This document shows positions 17,216 through 25,010 of a stretch of DNA of 64,000 nt, piece by piece (position 1 is the stretch's first letter; the number at the start of each line of letters is the position of its first letter). Source of the stretch: Paraburkholderia sp. BCC1885. GTDB taxonomy: Bacteria; Pseudomonadota; Gammaproteobacteria; Burkholderiales; Burkholderiaceae. The notes beneath the pieces are model-generated. The model was not told where the DNA came from. It worked only from the letters and a program-made list of their open reading frames with translations, and did no database searches. The stretch is taken from NCBI RefSeq assembly GCF_900996235.1, contig NZ_CAAJGM010000011.1, forward strand, positions 124,001 to 188,000, in the 5' to 3' direction. The translations under genes and the position numbers were made by a program.

Positions 17216-17932
17216 ATGACGCATATCGATGCACGCCACCTCCGCATCATCCCCGGTCGCGGCGATGCTTATGACGATCCCTCCGCTGAAGCAGAACCCG
17301 CGAGCAACAGCCGTGGCCGCGCATTCGACTATGCGTCGCTATTGGGAAGGCGGCGCGCCTTGCATCGTCTGAGTGGCAATACCAACACCCATGCCGACAC
17401 GCATGGGAACGCAGATAGCGACGATGCGCAGGAAGACGAAGCAGACGCTGCGGCGCCGCGAGCGCCCCGCCCATTCGAGCGCGAGCCAGCTTCGGATAGC
17501 GAGGCGCCGCAGGCAGGCAGTATCGCAACAGCCCTCACAGTTGACGACGCCCCCGACTCCGTCGAACGCCTGGCACTGCGCGCCCGCGTCGCCGGCGCGG
17601 CCATGCCGGTGGTTTCCGCCGTCTATCAGCAGCAGCAACGCTGCCTCCAGTTGCTCGGCTCGCTCGCCCGCGAAATAGGCGCGTTCTGCAGTGACCGCGC
17701 AATCGCCGACGCCGGCAACTGGGAAGTGCAGTTGCCGCTCGATAAAAAGTTGTTGCCGCAGACCACCTTGTATCTGTCGCTTTCGCGTTTCAGGCTCCAG
17801 CTTCGGTTCGACGCCCCGGATCAGGCAGCGCGCCAATTACTCTTGGACCATAGCAGCCTGCTTGAGAGAGAACTCGACACGATGCTGCGCGCGTGGGGCG
17901 AAGCCCGCGAAATCGAACTCACTGTCTGGTGA
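17216..17932 (+). CDS. hpaP: HpaP-family substrate-specificity protein (SctP)
   Basis: The product is 238 aa from the ATG at 17216; a TTG two codons earlier is less likely. The first 110 residues are hydrophilic, acidic and low in complexity. The C-terminal half is the conserved HpaP domain (LLGSLAREIGAFCSDRAIAD; WEVQLPLDKKLLPQTTLYLS; LQLRFDAPDQAARQLLLDH; LDTMLRAWGEAREIELTVW). In Xanthomonas HpaP binds HrcU and restrains HrpB2 export, acting in the substrate switch. It sits between hrcV and hrcQ, as in the Xanthomonas and Ralstonia clusters. Confidence 0.87.
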   Translation: MTHIDARHLRIIPGRGDAYDDPSAEAEPASNSRGRAFDYASLLGRRRALHRLSGNTNTHADTHGNADSDDAQEDEADAAAPRAPRPFEREPASDSEAPQAGSIATALTVDDAPDSVERLALRARVAGAAMPVVSAVYQQQQRCLQLLGSLAREIGAFCSDRAIADAGNWEVQLPLDKKLLPQTTLYLSLSRFRLQLRFDAPDQAARQLLLDHSSLLERELDTMLRAWGEAREIELTVW

Positions 17933-17946
17933 CTGATTCCTGACGC

Positions 17947-19284
17947 ATGGCCCATCCGCTAACCGAACCGAGGACCGTAGACGCCGCGCGCAACGATGCG
18001 CAGGAGCGGGTTGCGCACGAGCCGGCAGGCATCGCGCCGCTGCGATTACCCGTCATCAGCCGCGCGGCTGCGCGCGTCACGCGGACCGTCTGCGACGCAC
18101 GGCTTGCAATGCGGGCAGAGGCGCTGTGCGGACTCACGCAGTTGTGCGCTGAGGTCACCGACGCGCAGGCCGTCGACGCAGCCTATGCCGACCCAGCAGT
18201 CATCGAACTGGCGGTCGCATTGCCGAGCGGCGCAGGCAGCGCCGCATTGCGCGTGGCGCTCGATTTGCAGGCCTATCCGGCCCTCGCCATCGCGGCGTGG
18301 CCCGATCGGGATGCGCAGCAAAGCGGCCCGCAAACCATTGGCACCATTGCAGCGCCGCTGGTGGCGAACACGTCCGCGGATATTGCGCTTCGCAACGCCG
18401 TAGCCGGCGTCGTGCTCGAACCGCTGCTTACGCAGCTCACCCGCTTCGGCTTCACGGATTCGCGCGTGGTGTCGGTGCGGCGCCGGCGTCTGCAGGATGC
18501 GCCTCGCCGCGTGCCGCGTGAGCCGCGCGACGAATCGGCGCATCGTTTGCATTCTGATTCGTACACCCAGGCATCTGCCGTGGCGCTGTCTTTCGTGCAC
18601 GAGGCGCGGCGCTTCGATCTCGCCGTCAGCGCCGATCCGCGCTGTTACGACCTGCTCGACTCGCTGCTGCAATCAGACGCAAACGCACAGGACGCCCCAG
18701 CCGCGCCGCAGCCGCACGCCGATCTCGCCATTCCCGGCCGCCTGATCATCGGCGTCAAGCCGCTGCCGGTGGAAACGCTAAACGCACTCGATACCGGCGA
18801 CGTGTTGCTGCGCGCCCTCTTTCCGTCGTTCGACGCGACGCTGTTCGCGGCGAACGACGCACCCGCCCGGTCACGGCCACGCGCCGTCGCCGCGTGGGGC
18901 ACCCCTGGGCTCACGCGTCTGTGCGCCGCTGTGGAACTCGACGGGCAGTCGCTCGTCATCGTCAAGGAGCCGAACATGTCAGAAGAGCTGGACCCGGCGA
19001 ACGCCGACGCCGGGCTCGCCATCGATCAACCCGAGGATCCGATCCGTATCGGCGAGCTCGAACTGCCCGTGCAGTTCGAAATCGACACGGTCGCATTGCC
19101 GCTCGCGCAGTTGTCGGCGCTGGGGCCGGGCTACGTGGTCGAACTCCCGGTGGCCGCGGCGGACGCGCAATTACGTCTGGTCGCGCACGGACAAACTATC
19201 GGCTACGGCGAGCTTGTGACAGTCGGCGAGCACCTTGGCATCCGCATCATTCGCATGGCGCACAGGCATGGTCCAGTTCAGTGA
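17947..19284 (+). CDS. hrcQ: Type III secretion cytoplasmic-ring protein HrcQ (SctQ)
   Basis: This 445-aa protein is an unsplit SctQ. The N-terminal two thirds are variable and Ala-rich, with a first SpoA-like region (HADLAIPGRLIIGVKPLPVE to GQSLVIVKE). The C-terminal SpoA/FliM-N domain covers about residues 365-440 (IRIGELELPVQFEIDTVALP; GPGYVVELP; GYGELVTVGEHLGIRIIRM). SctQ builds the sorting platform under the basal body. A strong internal ribosome-binding site and ATG inside the gene could yield a separate C-terminal fragment. The 3' end overlaps hrcR by 17 bp. Confidence 0.93.
   Translation: MAHPLTEPRTVDAARNDAQERVAHEPAGIAPLRLPVISRAAARVTRTVCDARLAMRAEALCGLTQLCAEVTDAQAVDAAYADPAVIELAVALPSGAGSAALRVALDLQAYPALAIAAWPDRDAQQSGPQTIGTIAAPLVANTSADIALRNAVAGVVLEPLLTQLTRFGFTDSRVVSVRRRRLQDAPRRVPREPRDESAHRLHSDSYTQASAVALSFVHEARRFDLAVSADPRCYDLLDSLLQSDANAQDAPAAPQPHADLAIPGRLIIGVKPLPVETLNALDTGDVLLRALFPSFDATLFAANDAPARSRPRAVAAWGTPGLTRLCAAVELDGQSLVIVKEPNMSEELDPANADAGLAIDQPEDPIRIGELELPVQFEIDTVALPLAQLSALGPGYVVELPVAAADAQLRLVAHGQTIGYGELVTVGEHLGIRIIRMAHRHGPVQ
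18964..18978 (+). promoter_or_regulatory. Internal ribosome-binding site and start codon in hrcQ (SctQ-C)
   Basis: AAGGAG at 18964-18969 stands six bases before an in-frame ATG at 18976 (codon 344). Translation from here gives a 102-aa product, MSEELDPANADAG..., made of a short linker plus the whole SpoA domain. Internal initiation giving a C-terminal SctQ fragment is known in YscQ, SsaQ and SpaO, and Pseudomonas syringae encodes the two parts as HrcQa and HrcQb. The site is a better Shine-Dalgarno than that of full-length hrcQ. Confidence 0.65.
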
Positions 19285-19918
19285 TATTACCGGGCTGCTG
19301 CTCGTCGTCGTAGCCATCAGCCTGCTGCCCTTCGTCGCCATGGTGGTGACCTCTTACGCCAAGATCGTGGTCGTGCTCGGCCTGCTGCGTAATGCACTCG
19401 GCGTGCAGCAGGTGCCGCCGAACATGGTGCTCAACGGCATCGCGATTCTGGTTTCGGTGTACGTCATGGCGCCGATCGGCATGCTCGCAGCGAAATCGCT
19501 CGAAGGCCAGCAACTCGCTTCGCAACCGTCGCAGGCGTTGATCCAGGCCTTCGGCGCCGCGCGCGAGCCGTTCCGCGCCTTTCTCGTCAAGCACACGCAG
19601 GAGCGCGAAAAACGCTTCTTTTTGCGCTCGGCCAGTGTGGTGTGGCCGAAGGAACAAGCCGCCGAACTGAAGGAAGATGATCTGATCGTGCTCGCGCCGG
19701 CCTTCACGCTGACCGAGATGACGGATGCGTTCAAGATCGGCTTTCTGCTGTATATCGCGTTTATCGTGGTGGATCTGATCATCGCTAATGTGCTGCTCGC
19801 GATGGGCCTGAACCAGGTTACGCCCACCAACGTGGCGATTCCGTTCAAGCTGCTGCTGTTCGTGGTGATGGACGGCTGGTCGACGCTGATCCACGGCCTC
19901 GTCATGACCTACAAGTAG
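19268..19918 (+). CDS. hrcR: Type III secretion export-gate protein HrcR (SctR)
   Basis: The product is 216 aa from the ATG at 19268 (MVQFSDITGLLLVVVAISLL). It is a FliP/YscR-family membrane protein with four hydrophobic segments. Family motifs present are MVVTSYAKIVVVLGLLRNAL, GVQQVPPNMVLNGIAI, FTLTEMTDAFKIGFLLYIAF and VDLIIANVLLAMGLNQVTPT. Five copies form the core of the export channel with HrcS and HrcT. The start lies within the last codons of hrcQ, and hrcS follows 12 bp after the stop. Confidence 0.96.
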   Translation: MVQFSDITGLLLVVVAISLLPFVAMVVTSYAKIVVVLGLLRNALGVQQVPPNMVLNGIAILVSVYVMAPIGMLAAKSLEGQQLASQPSQALIQAFGAAREPFRAFLVKHTQEREKRFFLRSASVVWPKEQAAELKEDDLIVLAPAFTLTEMTDAFKIGFLLYIAFIVVDLIIANVLLAMGLNQVTPTNVAIPFKLLLFVVMDGWSTLIHGLVMTYK

Positions 19919-19930
19919 CGAGAACGCATC

Positions 19931-20194
19931 ATGGATATCGATTCGCTGATCCGCTACACCACCGAAGGCATGCTGCTCTGCCTGACCGTTTCGCTGCCGC
20001 CCGTGATCGTCGCGGCCGTGGTGGGTCTGGGAGTGTCGTTCCTGCAAGCCATCACGTCGATGCAGGATCAGACGCTCTCGCACGCAGTGAAGCTGATTGC
20101 GGTGACGGTTGCCATCGTCATCGCCGCGCCGCTGTCATGCGCAGCAGTCCTGCATTTCGCCAACGAAATCCTGCAGGCAGCGGTGCCGTTGTGA
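19931..20194 (+). CDS. hrcS: Type III secretion export-gate protein HrcS (SctS)
   Basis: An 87-aa FliQ/YscS-family protein with two transmembrane helices (LLCLTVSLPPVIVAAVVGLG and LIAVTVAIVIAAPLSCAAVL). Between them is the conserved SFLQAITSMQDQTLSHAVK loop. It starts at the ATG at 19931, directly after hrcR, and completes the R-S pair of the rightward operon. HrcT, the third export-gate component, is in the leftward operon, as is normal for Hrp2 systems. Confidence 0.96.
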   Translation: MDIDSLIRYTTEGMLLCLTVSLPPVIVAAVVGLGVSFLQAITSMQDQTLSHAVKLIAVTVAIVIAAPLSCAAVLHFANEILQAAVPL

Positions 20195-20199
20195 AGCGT

Positions 20200-20235
20200 C
20201 CTATGAATCGCCCTATGATTCGCCCTATGAGTCGC
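20200..20235 (+). repeat. Three tandem 12-bp units between hrcS and the hpaA-like gene
   Basis: CCTATGAATCGC, CCTATGATTCGC and CCTATGAGTCGC follow head to tail, differing only at the seventh and eighth bases. Each holds an ATG. The first opens a 19-codon frame (20203-20262, starting MNRPMIRPMS) that ends in ATGA overlap with the hpaA-like start at 20259. The frame could be a leader peptide coupling translation, but it lacks a good ribosome-binding site. Confidence 0.7.
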
Positions 20236-20258
20236 CGGCAGCTTGCGAGGTCCTTGTC

Positions 20259-21275
20259 ATGAACCGCGTCTCTCACTCGAACAGCAACGAAACGGCCGCT
20301 GCCAACGCGCAACATACGGCCCAGGCCCAGCAAAAAAGCGCCAATGCCCAGGGCGCGCGTAACGGCGCGCAGTTTGCCGCGCTGTATCGCGGCCAGACCA
20401 ACTTCACCTATGGCCAGGACGCGCAACGCGGTCCGTCGATCAGTTCGGTGCGCGCCAGGAAAATGGCCGACCAGCTTGCACGCAAACGTCGTGCTGCGAA
20501 GAAACAGCGTGGCGGCGGCGTGGGTTCCGACGACGACGGCCCGGACGACGCCGACGTGCATCACACCGACAACCACAGCGTCAACCGCGATGGCCGCGGA
20601 CGGGGCGGTGGCGGCCAGCAGCACGACGATCACGCGGACGAACAGGAGTCATCCGCCGTACCTGCCATGAAGGTGCGCCGCGACCACGCCGTCGTGCCGC
20701 TGCCCGCCGGCCATCTCGACGCGATCGCGGCGCAATACGCGCAGCCGGGTCAGGAAGACGCGCGCAACACGGCGTTGCGCGATGCATGGTGCGGCGCGAT
20801 GCTGGGTCTGCGCGACCAGTTGGCCGCCAATCCACACATGCATTTCTCCGCGACCGTGCTTGAGCATTCCATGGATCTGCTCGGCGCACAACAGCGCTTT
20901 GGCCGCTTGCCGGCGCTGGGACTCGCATCGTTGCGCGACCGTAGTTCCAGCGCCGCCAGCACAGGCGTAACGCGTCTGCCGCCGCCGGAGCGCGTACAGC
21001 GCTTCAATCTGCTGTTTCCCTTGCTGTGGCTGCATGCGGATATGCCGTACACCGGTGGGCAGCGCGCCCGCGCACTCGACACGCTAGGTTCGCTGCGCTG
21101 CGGCGTAGTGGGCCGCGCGCTGGCTGCCGAAGCGGGCACGCAAGCAGTGGATGGCGCGGCTAGCCCAAGCCTGTCTCCGTCGCATGGGTCGGCGGCTCCG
21201 CCGAACGCGGCGACAGGAAGCACACCTCAGGCCGGTCTCACCCCGCGCCAGGCGTTTCCCAGCGGACGCCGTTAA
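20259..21275 (+). CDS. HpaA-like T3SS-associated protein (assigned by position)
   Basis: The product is 338 aa from the ATG at 20259. It is hydrophilic, with an Asn/Gln/Ala-rich N-terminus, a strongly basic stretch KMADQLARKRRAAKKQR around residues 70-86, a Gly/Asp/His-rich linker, and a more ordered domain from about residue 145 to 280 (LRDAWCGAMLGLRDQLAANP; FSATVLEHSMDLLGAQQRFG). I do not recognise a named domain. In Xanthomonas the gene after hrcS is hpaA, a secreted control protein with a basic nuclear-localisation signal, and the Ralstonia counterpart is hrpV. Position, composition and the basic motif fit that role. A hairpin follows the stop. Confidence 0.55.
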   Translation: MNRVSHSNSNETAAANAQHTAQAQQKSANAQGARNGAQFAALYRGQTNFTYGQDAQRGPSISSVRARKMADQLARKRRAAKKQRGGGVGSDDDGPDDADVHHTDNHSVNRDGRGRGGGGQQHDDHADEQESSAVPAMKVRRDHAVVPLPAGHLDAIAAQYAQPGQEDARNTALRDAWCGAMLGLRDQLAANPHMHFSATVLEHSMDLLGAQQRFGRLPALGLASLRDRSSSAASTGVTRLPPPERVQRFNLLFPLLWLHADMPYTGGQRARALDTLGSLRCGVVGRALAAEAGTQAVDGAASPSLSPSHGSAAPPNAATGSTPQAGLTPRQAFPSGRR

Positions 21276-21306
21276 AACGTCCCCAGGCATTAAAGCCGCT
21301 TCTGCT

Positions 21307-21330
21307 TCTGGATGCGGCCCCGCATCCAGA
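21307..21330 (+). terminator. Strong hairpin after the rightward T3SS operon
   Basis: An 11-bp perfect inverted repeat (TCTGGATGCGG and its complement, with CC between) stands 31 bp after the stop of the hpaA-like gene. No T-run follows. It is the likely 3' boundary of the T3SS transcript. Confidence 0.5.
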
Positions 21331-21444
21331 CTCTCCCGGTCAGCCCCATCCAACAGGCGATGCGTCAAACAACAGCACGCGCGACGGCACTGTTGCATCG
21401 TACCGCGCTGCGGCCATGGATGCGGCTTGACACGTATATGCCTC

Positions 21445-21798
21445 ATGAAGTATATAAACACCATGGAATCGACATTTGCCATCATCGCCGAACCGAACCG
21501 CCGTGCCATCCTGAGTCTGCTGGCCTGCGCCGAGCAGTCCGTGGGCGATCTCGAGGAACAGTTGAGCCTGTCACAACCGTCGGTTTCCAAACATCTGCGG
21601 GTTCTGCGGGACGCCGGCTTCGTGGAGTCACGCGTCGATGCGCAGCGGCGTCTGTACCGCATCAGACCCGAGCCGCTCATGGAAATCGACGCATGGCTCG
21701 AACCGTTCCGCCGGTTCTGGTCCGTCCACCTCGACGCACTCGAACGCCATCTCGATCAGATGGATCCTGCACCACGTAAAAAGGGCAAGAAACGATGA
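21445..21798 (+). CDS. ArsR/SmtB-family transcriptional regulator
   Basis: The product is 117 aa from the ATG at 21445; an ATG six codons later (21463, MESTFAIIAEPNRRAIL) is equally plausible, and neither has a strong ribosome-binding site. It is a winged helix-turn-helix with AIIAEPNRRAILSLLACAEQ, the recognition helix LSQPSVSKHLRVLRDAGFVE and the wing RVDAQRRLYRIRPEPL. No metal-binding cysteine motif is present. It belongs to the ArsR subgroup paired with SRPBCC/AHSA1 proteins, and the next gene, overlapping by ATGA, is just such a protein. Confidence 0.9.
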   Translation: MKYINTMESTFAIIAEPNRRAILSLLACAEQSVGDLEEQLSLSQPSVSKHLRVLRDAGFVESRVDAQRRLYRIRPEPLMEIDAWLEPFRRFWSVHLDALERHLDQMDPAPRKKGKKR

Positions 21799-22322
21799 GC
21801 AAGCGCGACGAATACATGGCAGGCGCCGCCGCCGGGGCCGAAGTTCGCAAAGACGGCGCAAAGTGGACGCTGGTGATCGTCCGCGAACTGCGTCATGCGC
21901 CGGAGAAAGTGTGGCAAGCACTGACCGATCCGGCGAGCCTGCGCGAGTGGGCGCCGTTCGACGCCGACCGCAGCCTCGCGGCGGTCGGCCCCGTCACGCT
22001 TGCGACAGTCGGCACACCCACGCCACAAGTTTCGGATACCCAGGTAACCCGCGTCGAGCCGCCGTATCTGCTCGAATACCGCTGGGGGGAGAACGACATG
22101 CGCTGGCAACTCGAACCACTCGGTGACGGCACGCGACTTACGCTGTGGCACAACATCGATCGCGGCTTCATCGCGATGGGCGCGGCCGGCTGGCACATCT
22201 GCCTCGACGTGCTGGAACGGTTCGTGGCGAATGATCCTGTCGGGTGGATCGTGGGCGGCGAAGCCATGAAATTCGGTTGGCCGCGTCTGAACGCCGAATA
22301 CGCGAAACAGTTCGGCATCTGA
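21795..22322 (+). CDS. SRPBCC (AHSA1-like START domain) protein
   Basis: A 175-aa soluble protein with the AHSA1/SRPBCC fold signature: VIVRELRHAPEKVWQALTDP at 31-50, WAPFDADRSL, then LEYRWGENDMRWQLEPLGDG and TRLTLWHNID. Such proteins have a deep hydrophobic cavity and often work with, and are regulated by, the upstream ArsR protein. The start overlaps the ArsR stop (ATGA), so the two are translated together. The ligand is unknown. Confidence 0.9.
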   Translation: MSKRDEYMAGAAAGAEVRKDGAKWTLVIVRELRHAPEKVWQALTDPASLREWAPFDADRSLAAVGPVTLATVGTPTPQVSDTQVTRVEPPYLLEYRWGENDMRWQLEPLGDGTRLTLWHNIDRGFIAMGAAGWHICLDVLERFVANDPVGWIVGGEAMKFGWPRLNAEYAKQFGI

Positions 22323-22348
22323 GCAAGCACGAAATTCAGGAGCAGCAC

Positions 22349-22774
22349 ATGAAAGAGTCCGCTTCGAACGAGGCCCAGCCGGCGTCCGAACTGATCGATC
22401 AGCGCATTGCCGACCTCGCGGACTGGCGCGGGGCCACCTTGAGCCGGATGCGCGAGCTGATCAAGGAGGCGGACCCGCAAGTGGTCGAGACGTGGAAATG
22501 GCGCGGCACGCCCGTGTGGGAACACGACGGCATCATCTGCACCGGCGAGTCGTACAAGGCGGTGGTGAAGCTGACCTTCGCGAAAGGCGCGTCATTGAAA
22601 GACCCATCGAAGCTCTTTAATTCGAGCCTCGACGGGAACGTAAGGCGCGCTATCGACATCCACGAAGGCGAAGAAATCGACGCAGACAAGTTCAAGGCGC
22701 TGATTCATGCGGCAATCGCCTTGAACACCTCGGCGGCAGCGGCAAAGCCGAAGCGGGTGAAAAAGGCGTCGTAG
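22349..22774 (+). CDS. DUF1801 domain-containing protein
   Basis: The product is 141 aa from the ATG at 22349, with AGGAG seven bases upstream. The DUF1801 (YdhG-like) pattern is visible: IADLADWRGATLSRMRELIK, VVETWKWRGTPVWEHDGIIC, YKAVVKLTFAKGASL and FNSSLDGNVRRAIDIHEGEE. The function is unknown. The C-terminus is Lys/Ala-rich. It is the third gene of a small operon with the ArsR and SRPBCC genes, a common combination in Burkholderiaceae, and is convergent with the dehydrogenase gene at 22807. Confidence 0.9.
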   Translation: MKESASNEAQPASELIDQRIADLADWRGATLSRMRELIKEADPQVVETWKWRGTPVWEHDGIICTGESYKAVVKLTFAKGASLKDPSKLFNSSLDGNVRRAIDIHEGEEIDADKFKALIHAAIALNTSAAAAKPKRVKKAS

Positions 22775-22806
22775 ATAACCACTCCGCCGCCCCTTCGCAC
22801 CACGAA

Positions 22807-23841
22807 CTATTCCAGCACGATCTGCACCTTCACGTCGGTCGGTTTTCCGCTCGCTGCTTCCTCAAAGGCCTGAATGCCGTCCGCAAACGGGAACGTGCGG
22901 GAAATGAACGGCTTGATATCGAGCCGGCCTGAGGCGATCAACTGGATCGCGCGCGGAAACATATTGGCGTAGCGGAACACCGATTCGAACCGCACCTCCT
23001 TGATCTGCACCGCGACGATGTCGATAGGCACCGGGTTTTGCGGCATCCCCACCAGCACGAGGCAGCCACCGGGACACAACAGATCTACGATACCCTCGAA
23101 TGCCTTCTCGTTGCCGCTGGCTTCGAATACGACATTCGCGCCCCAGCCGTCGGTCAATTCCGCAACGACGTCCTTCGGTTTCCGGTCACGGATATTCACT
23201 GCCGTCACGCCCTGCACGTTGCCGATCAGTTCGAGTTTCTCCGGCACCATGTCGCACACGATGGCGCGGCTGCAACCGCCCGCGAGCGCCGCCAGCGCGC
23301 ACATCATGCCAATGGTTCCCGCGCCCAGAATAACCGCTACGTCCCCCGGCTTTATCTTCGCCTTGGTGGCGGCCTGCATGCCGATCGCCAACGGTTCGAC
23401 AATCGCTCCTTCCGCGAAACTGACGTTGTCGGGCAGTTTGAAAGTAAATGCCGCGGGATGCACCACGAACGGCGTAAGGCAACCGTGCACCGGCGGCGTC
23501 GCCCAAAAGCGCACGCTCGGATCGAGGTTATACATACCCTCACGCGCGGCCCGCGACTCCATGTCCGGTACGCCCGGCTCCATGCAGACACGGTCACCCA
23601 CCTTCAGATGCGTGACTTCGTCGCCGACCTGAATGACGGTACCTGCCGCTTCGTGACCGAGCACCATCGGCTCATTGACTACAAACGGCCCGATACGGCC
23701 ATGCTGATAGTAATGAATGTCGCTGCCGCAAATGCCCACCGTATTGATCCGAATGCGCACATCGCGCGCGCCGACGACCTGCGGCAACGTGAACGGGCGC
23801 AAGCTGATGCGGCGCGCTTCTTCGAGAACCAGTGCTTCCAT
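22807..23841 (-). CDS. Zinc-dependent polyol (sorbitol/xylitol-type) dehydrogenase
   Basis: This 344-aa medium-chain dehydrogenase oxidises a secondary hydroxyl of a polyol with NAD. Catalytic zinc ligands are C38 ([10 protein letters not shown]), H63 and E64 (LGHEAAG), and the nucleotide-binding GAGTIG is at 173-178. The structural-zinc cysteine cluster of alcohol dehydrogenases is absent ([19 protein letters not shown] has no Cys), as in sorbitol dehydrogenases. It follows the SorC-type regulator and a polyol-type ABC importer on the same strand, so it probably catalyses the first step after uptake. D-sorbitol, D-mannitol, xylitol or arabitol cannot be told apart from the sequence. Confidence 0.88.
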   Translation of the reverse strand: MEALVLEEARRISLRPFTLPQVVGARDVRIRINTVGICGSDIHYYQHGRIGPFVVNEPMVLGHEAAGTVIQVGDEVTHLKVGDRVCMEPGVPDMESRAAREGMYNLDPSVRFWATPPVHGCLTPFVVHPAAFTFKLPDNVSFAEGAIVEPLAIGMQAATKAKIKPGDVAVILGAGTIGMMCALAALAGGCSRAIVCDMVPEKLELIGNVQGVTAVNIRDRKPKDVVAELTDGWGANVVFEASGNEKAFEGIVDLLCPGGCLVLVGMPQNPVPIDIVAVQIKEVRFESVFRYANMFPRAIQLIASGRLDIKPFISRTFPFADGIQAFEEAASGKPTDVKVQIVLE

Positions 23842-23968
23842 GATTGATGCCCTCTGCCAGGGAATGAACGGAATGAAATCGGGCGGCCTGAAAACGGCCG
23901 TCTATGGTGCGGCTTGCGCCGTTAATCAGGTTGAGTCGTTGCGATTCCACTCCCGGTCATGGTTATTT

Positions 23969-24955
23969 TCAGGGTTCTTCGCAAAGACGGCGCGCGGTCT
24001 CTTCATCCGTCACCAGCACCGACGGATAGCGTCCGCGCAAAGCCGCGCGCGTCACGGCAAATTTTTTCGCGCCGCCGCTCACCAGAATCACGCGCTGAAT
24101 CTTGCGCAGGTCTTCGAGCGAAATGGCTACCGTGCGGCGATTTAACGGATGGTCGAGCGCCTCGCCGTCCGCATCCATGAAGTGACCGAGCATGTCGCCC
24201 ACCGCGCCCGCCTTCTCCAATGCCTTCACCTGCTCGGGATCGTTGATGCCATACGTCACGACCAATGACTCGGTCAGGTCCCCGCAGGTCAGCAAAACCA
24301 GATCCGACTGGCGAGCCCGCTCATACGTTTCGCGCACGGCATCTTCCATGAGCAGGACGTCGCGCACCGCCTGGCTGCTCACATAGATCGGCGCGGGGAA
24401 CAGAAAACCGTCGGCCTGACACTGGTCCGCGAAGTCGGACACGATATCGAACGTGTTGATGCTCGGACAATGCGACAGGCCTCCTTGCAACGACACCGCC
24501 GAGAGCGAGCCATAACTGCGTTGCGGCAAGGCACGCAACACGGCGCGGATGGTACGGCCCCAACCCAGCCCGATGGTCTGTCCCGTGGCGAGTTGCCCGG
24601 CGAGGTAATTGGCGCCGCCAATGCCGATTGCCGCCATGTTCGACTCGGTATCCGCGCCCGCAGGCACCACGACTGCGGCCTCGAGTCCGAAACGCCGCAC
24701 CAGCGCTTCTTCCAGCGCGACGCACGGCGTGAGACGGCTATTGATAGTGATCTGCACCATGCCCGATTCGCGGCTGGCGGCGAGCAGGCGGTTCACGCGA
24801 ACCCGGTTGCTGCCGATAAGCTGGGCAATTTCCTGTTGCGTCAGATTGCCGACGTAGTAATGCCATGCGACACGCGCCTGCAACTCCTCTTCGGTGTCGA
24901 CAGAGGGCTCAGGCAGCGACGTCACGGCGGATGGCATGGTTTTATTCATAAGCAT
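23969..24955 (-). CDS. SorC/DeoR-type sugar-binding transcriptional regulator
   Basis: The product is about 328 aa. Starts at 24955 and 24949 are both possible, neither with a clear ribosome-binding site. The N-terminal helix-turn-helix is ARVAWHYYVGNLTQQEIAQL followed by IGSNRVRVNRLLAASRE. The rest is the SorC-type sugar-phosphate-binding domain (GLEAAVVVPAGADTESNMAA; TIGLGWGRTIRAVLRALP; VLLTCGDLTES). Such regulators answer a phosphorylated or free sugar of the linked pathway. It lies between the permease and dehydrogenase genes of the polyol locus; a 20-bp palindrome at 28295 is its likely operator. Confidence 0.9.
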   Translation of the reverse strand: MLMNKTMPSAVTSLPEPSVDTEEELQARVAWHYYVGNLTQQEIAQLIGSNRVRVNRLLAASRESGMVQITINSRLTPCVALEEALVRRFGLEAAVVVPAGADTESNMAAIGIGGANYLAGQLATGQTIGLGWGRTIRAVLRALPQRSYGSLSAVSLQGGLSHCPSINTFDIVSDFADQCQADGFLFPAPIYVSSQAVRDVLLMEDAVRETYERARQSDLVLLTCGDLTESLVVTYGINDPEQVKALEKAGAVGDMLGHFMDADGEALDHPLNRRTVAISLEDLRKIQRVILVSGGAKKFAVTRAALRGRYPSVLVTDEETARRLCEEP

Positions 24956-25010
24956 GAGGGGTATCGGTTGGCACACCCGGATAGTAAATCACCGCTCCAG
25001 GCCCCACCTT

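Noticed and set aside
20109..20258. N-terminal extension of the hpaA-like gene
   Set aside because: It overlaps hrcS out of frame and runs through the 12-bp repeats; the ATG at 20259 gives the plausible protein.
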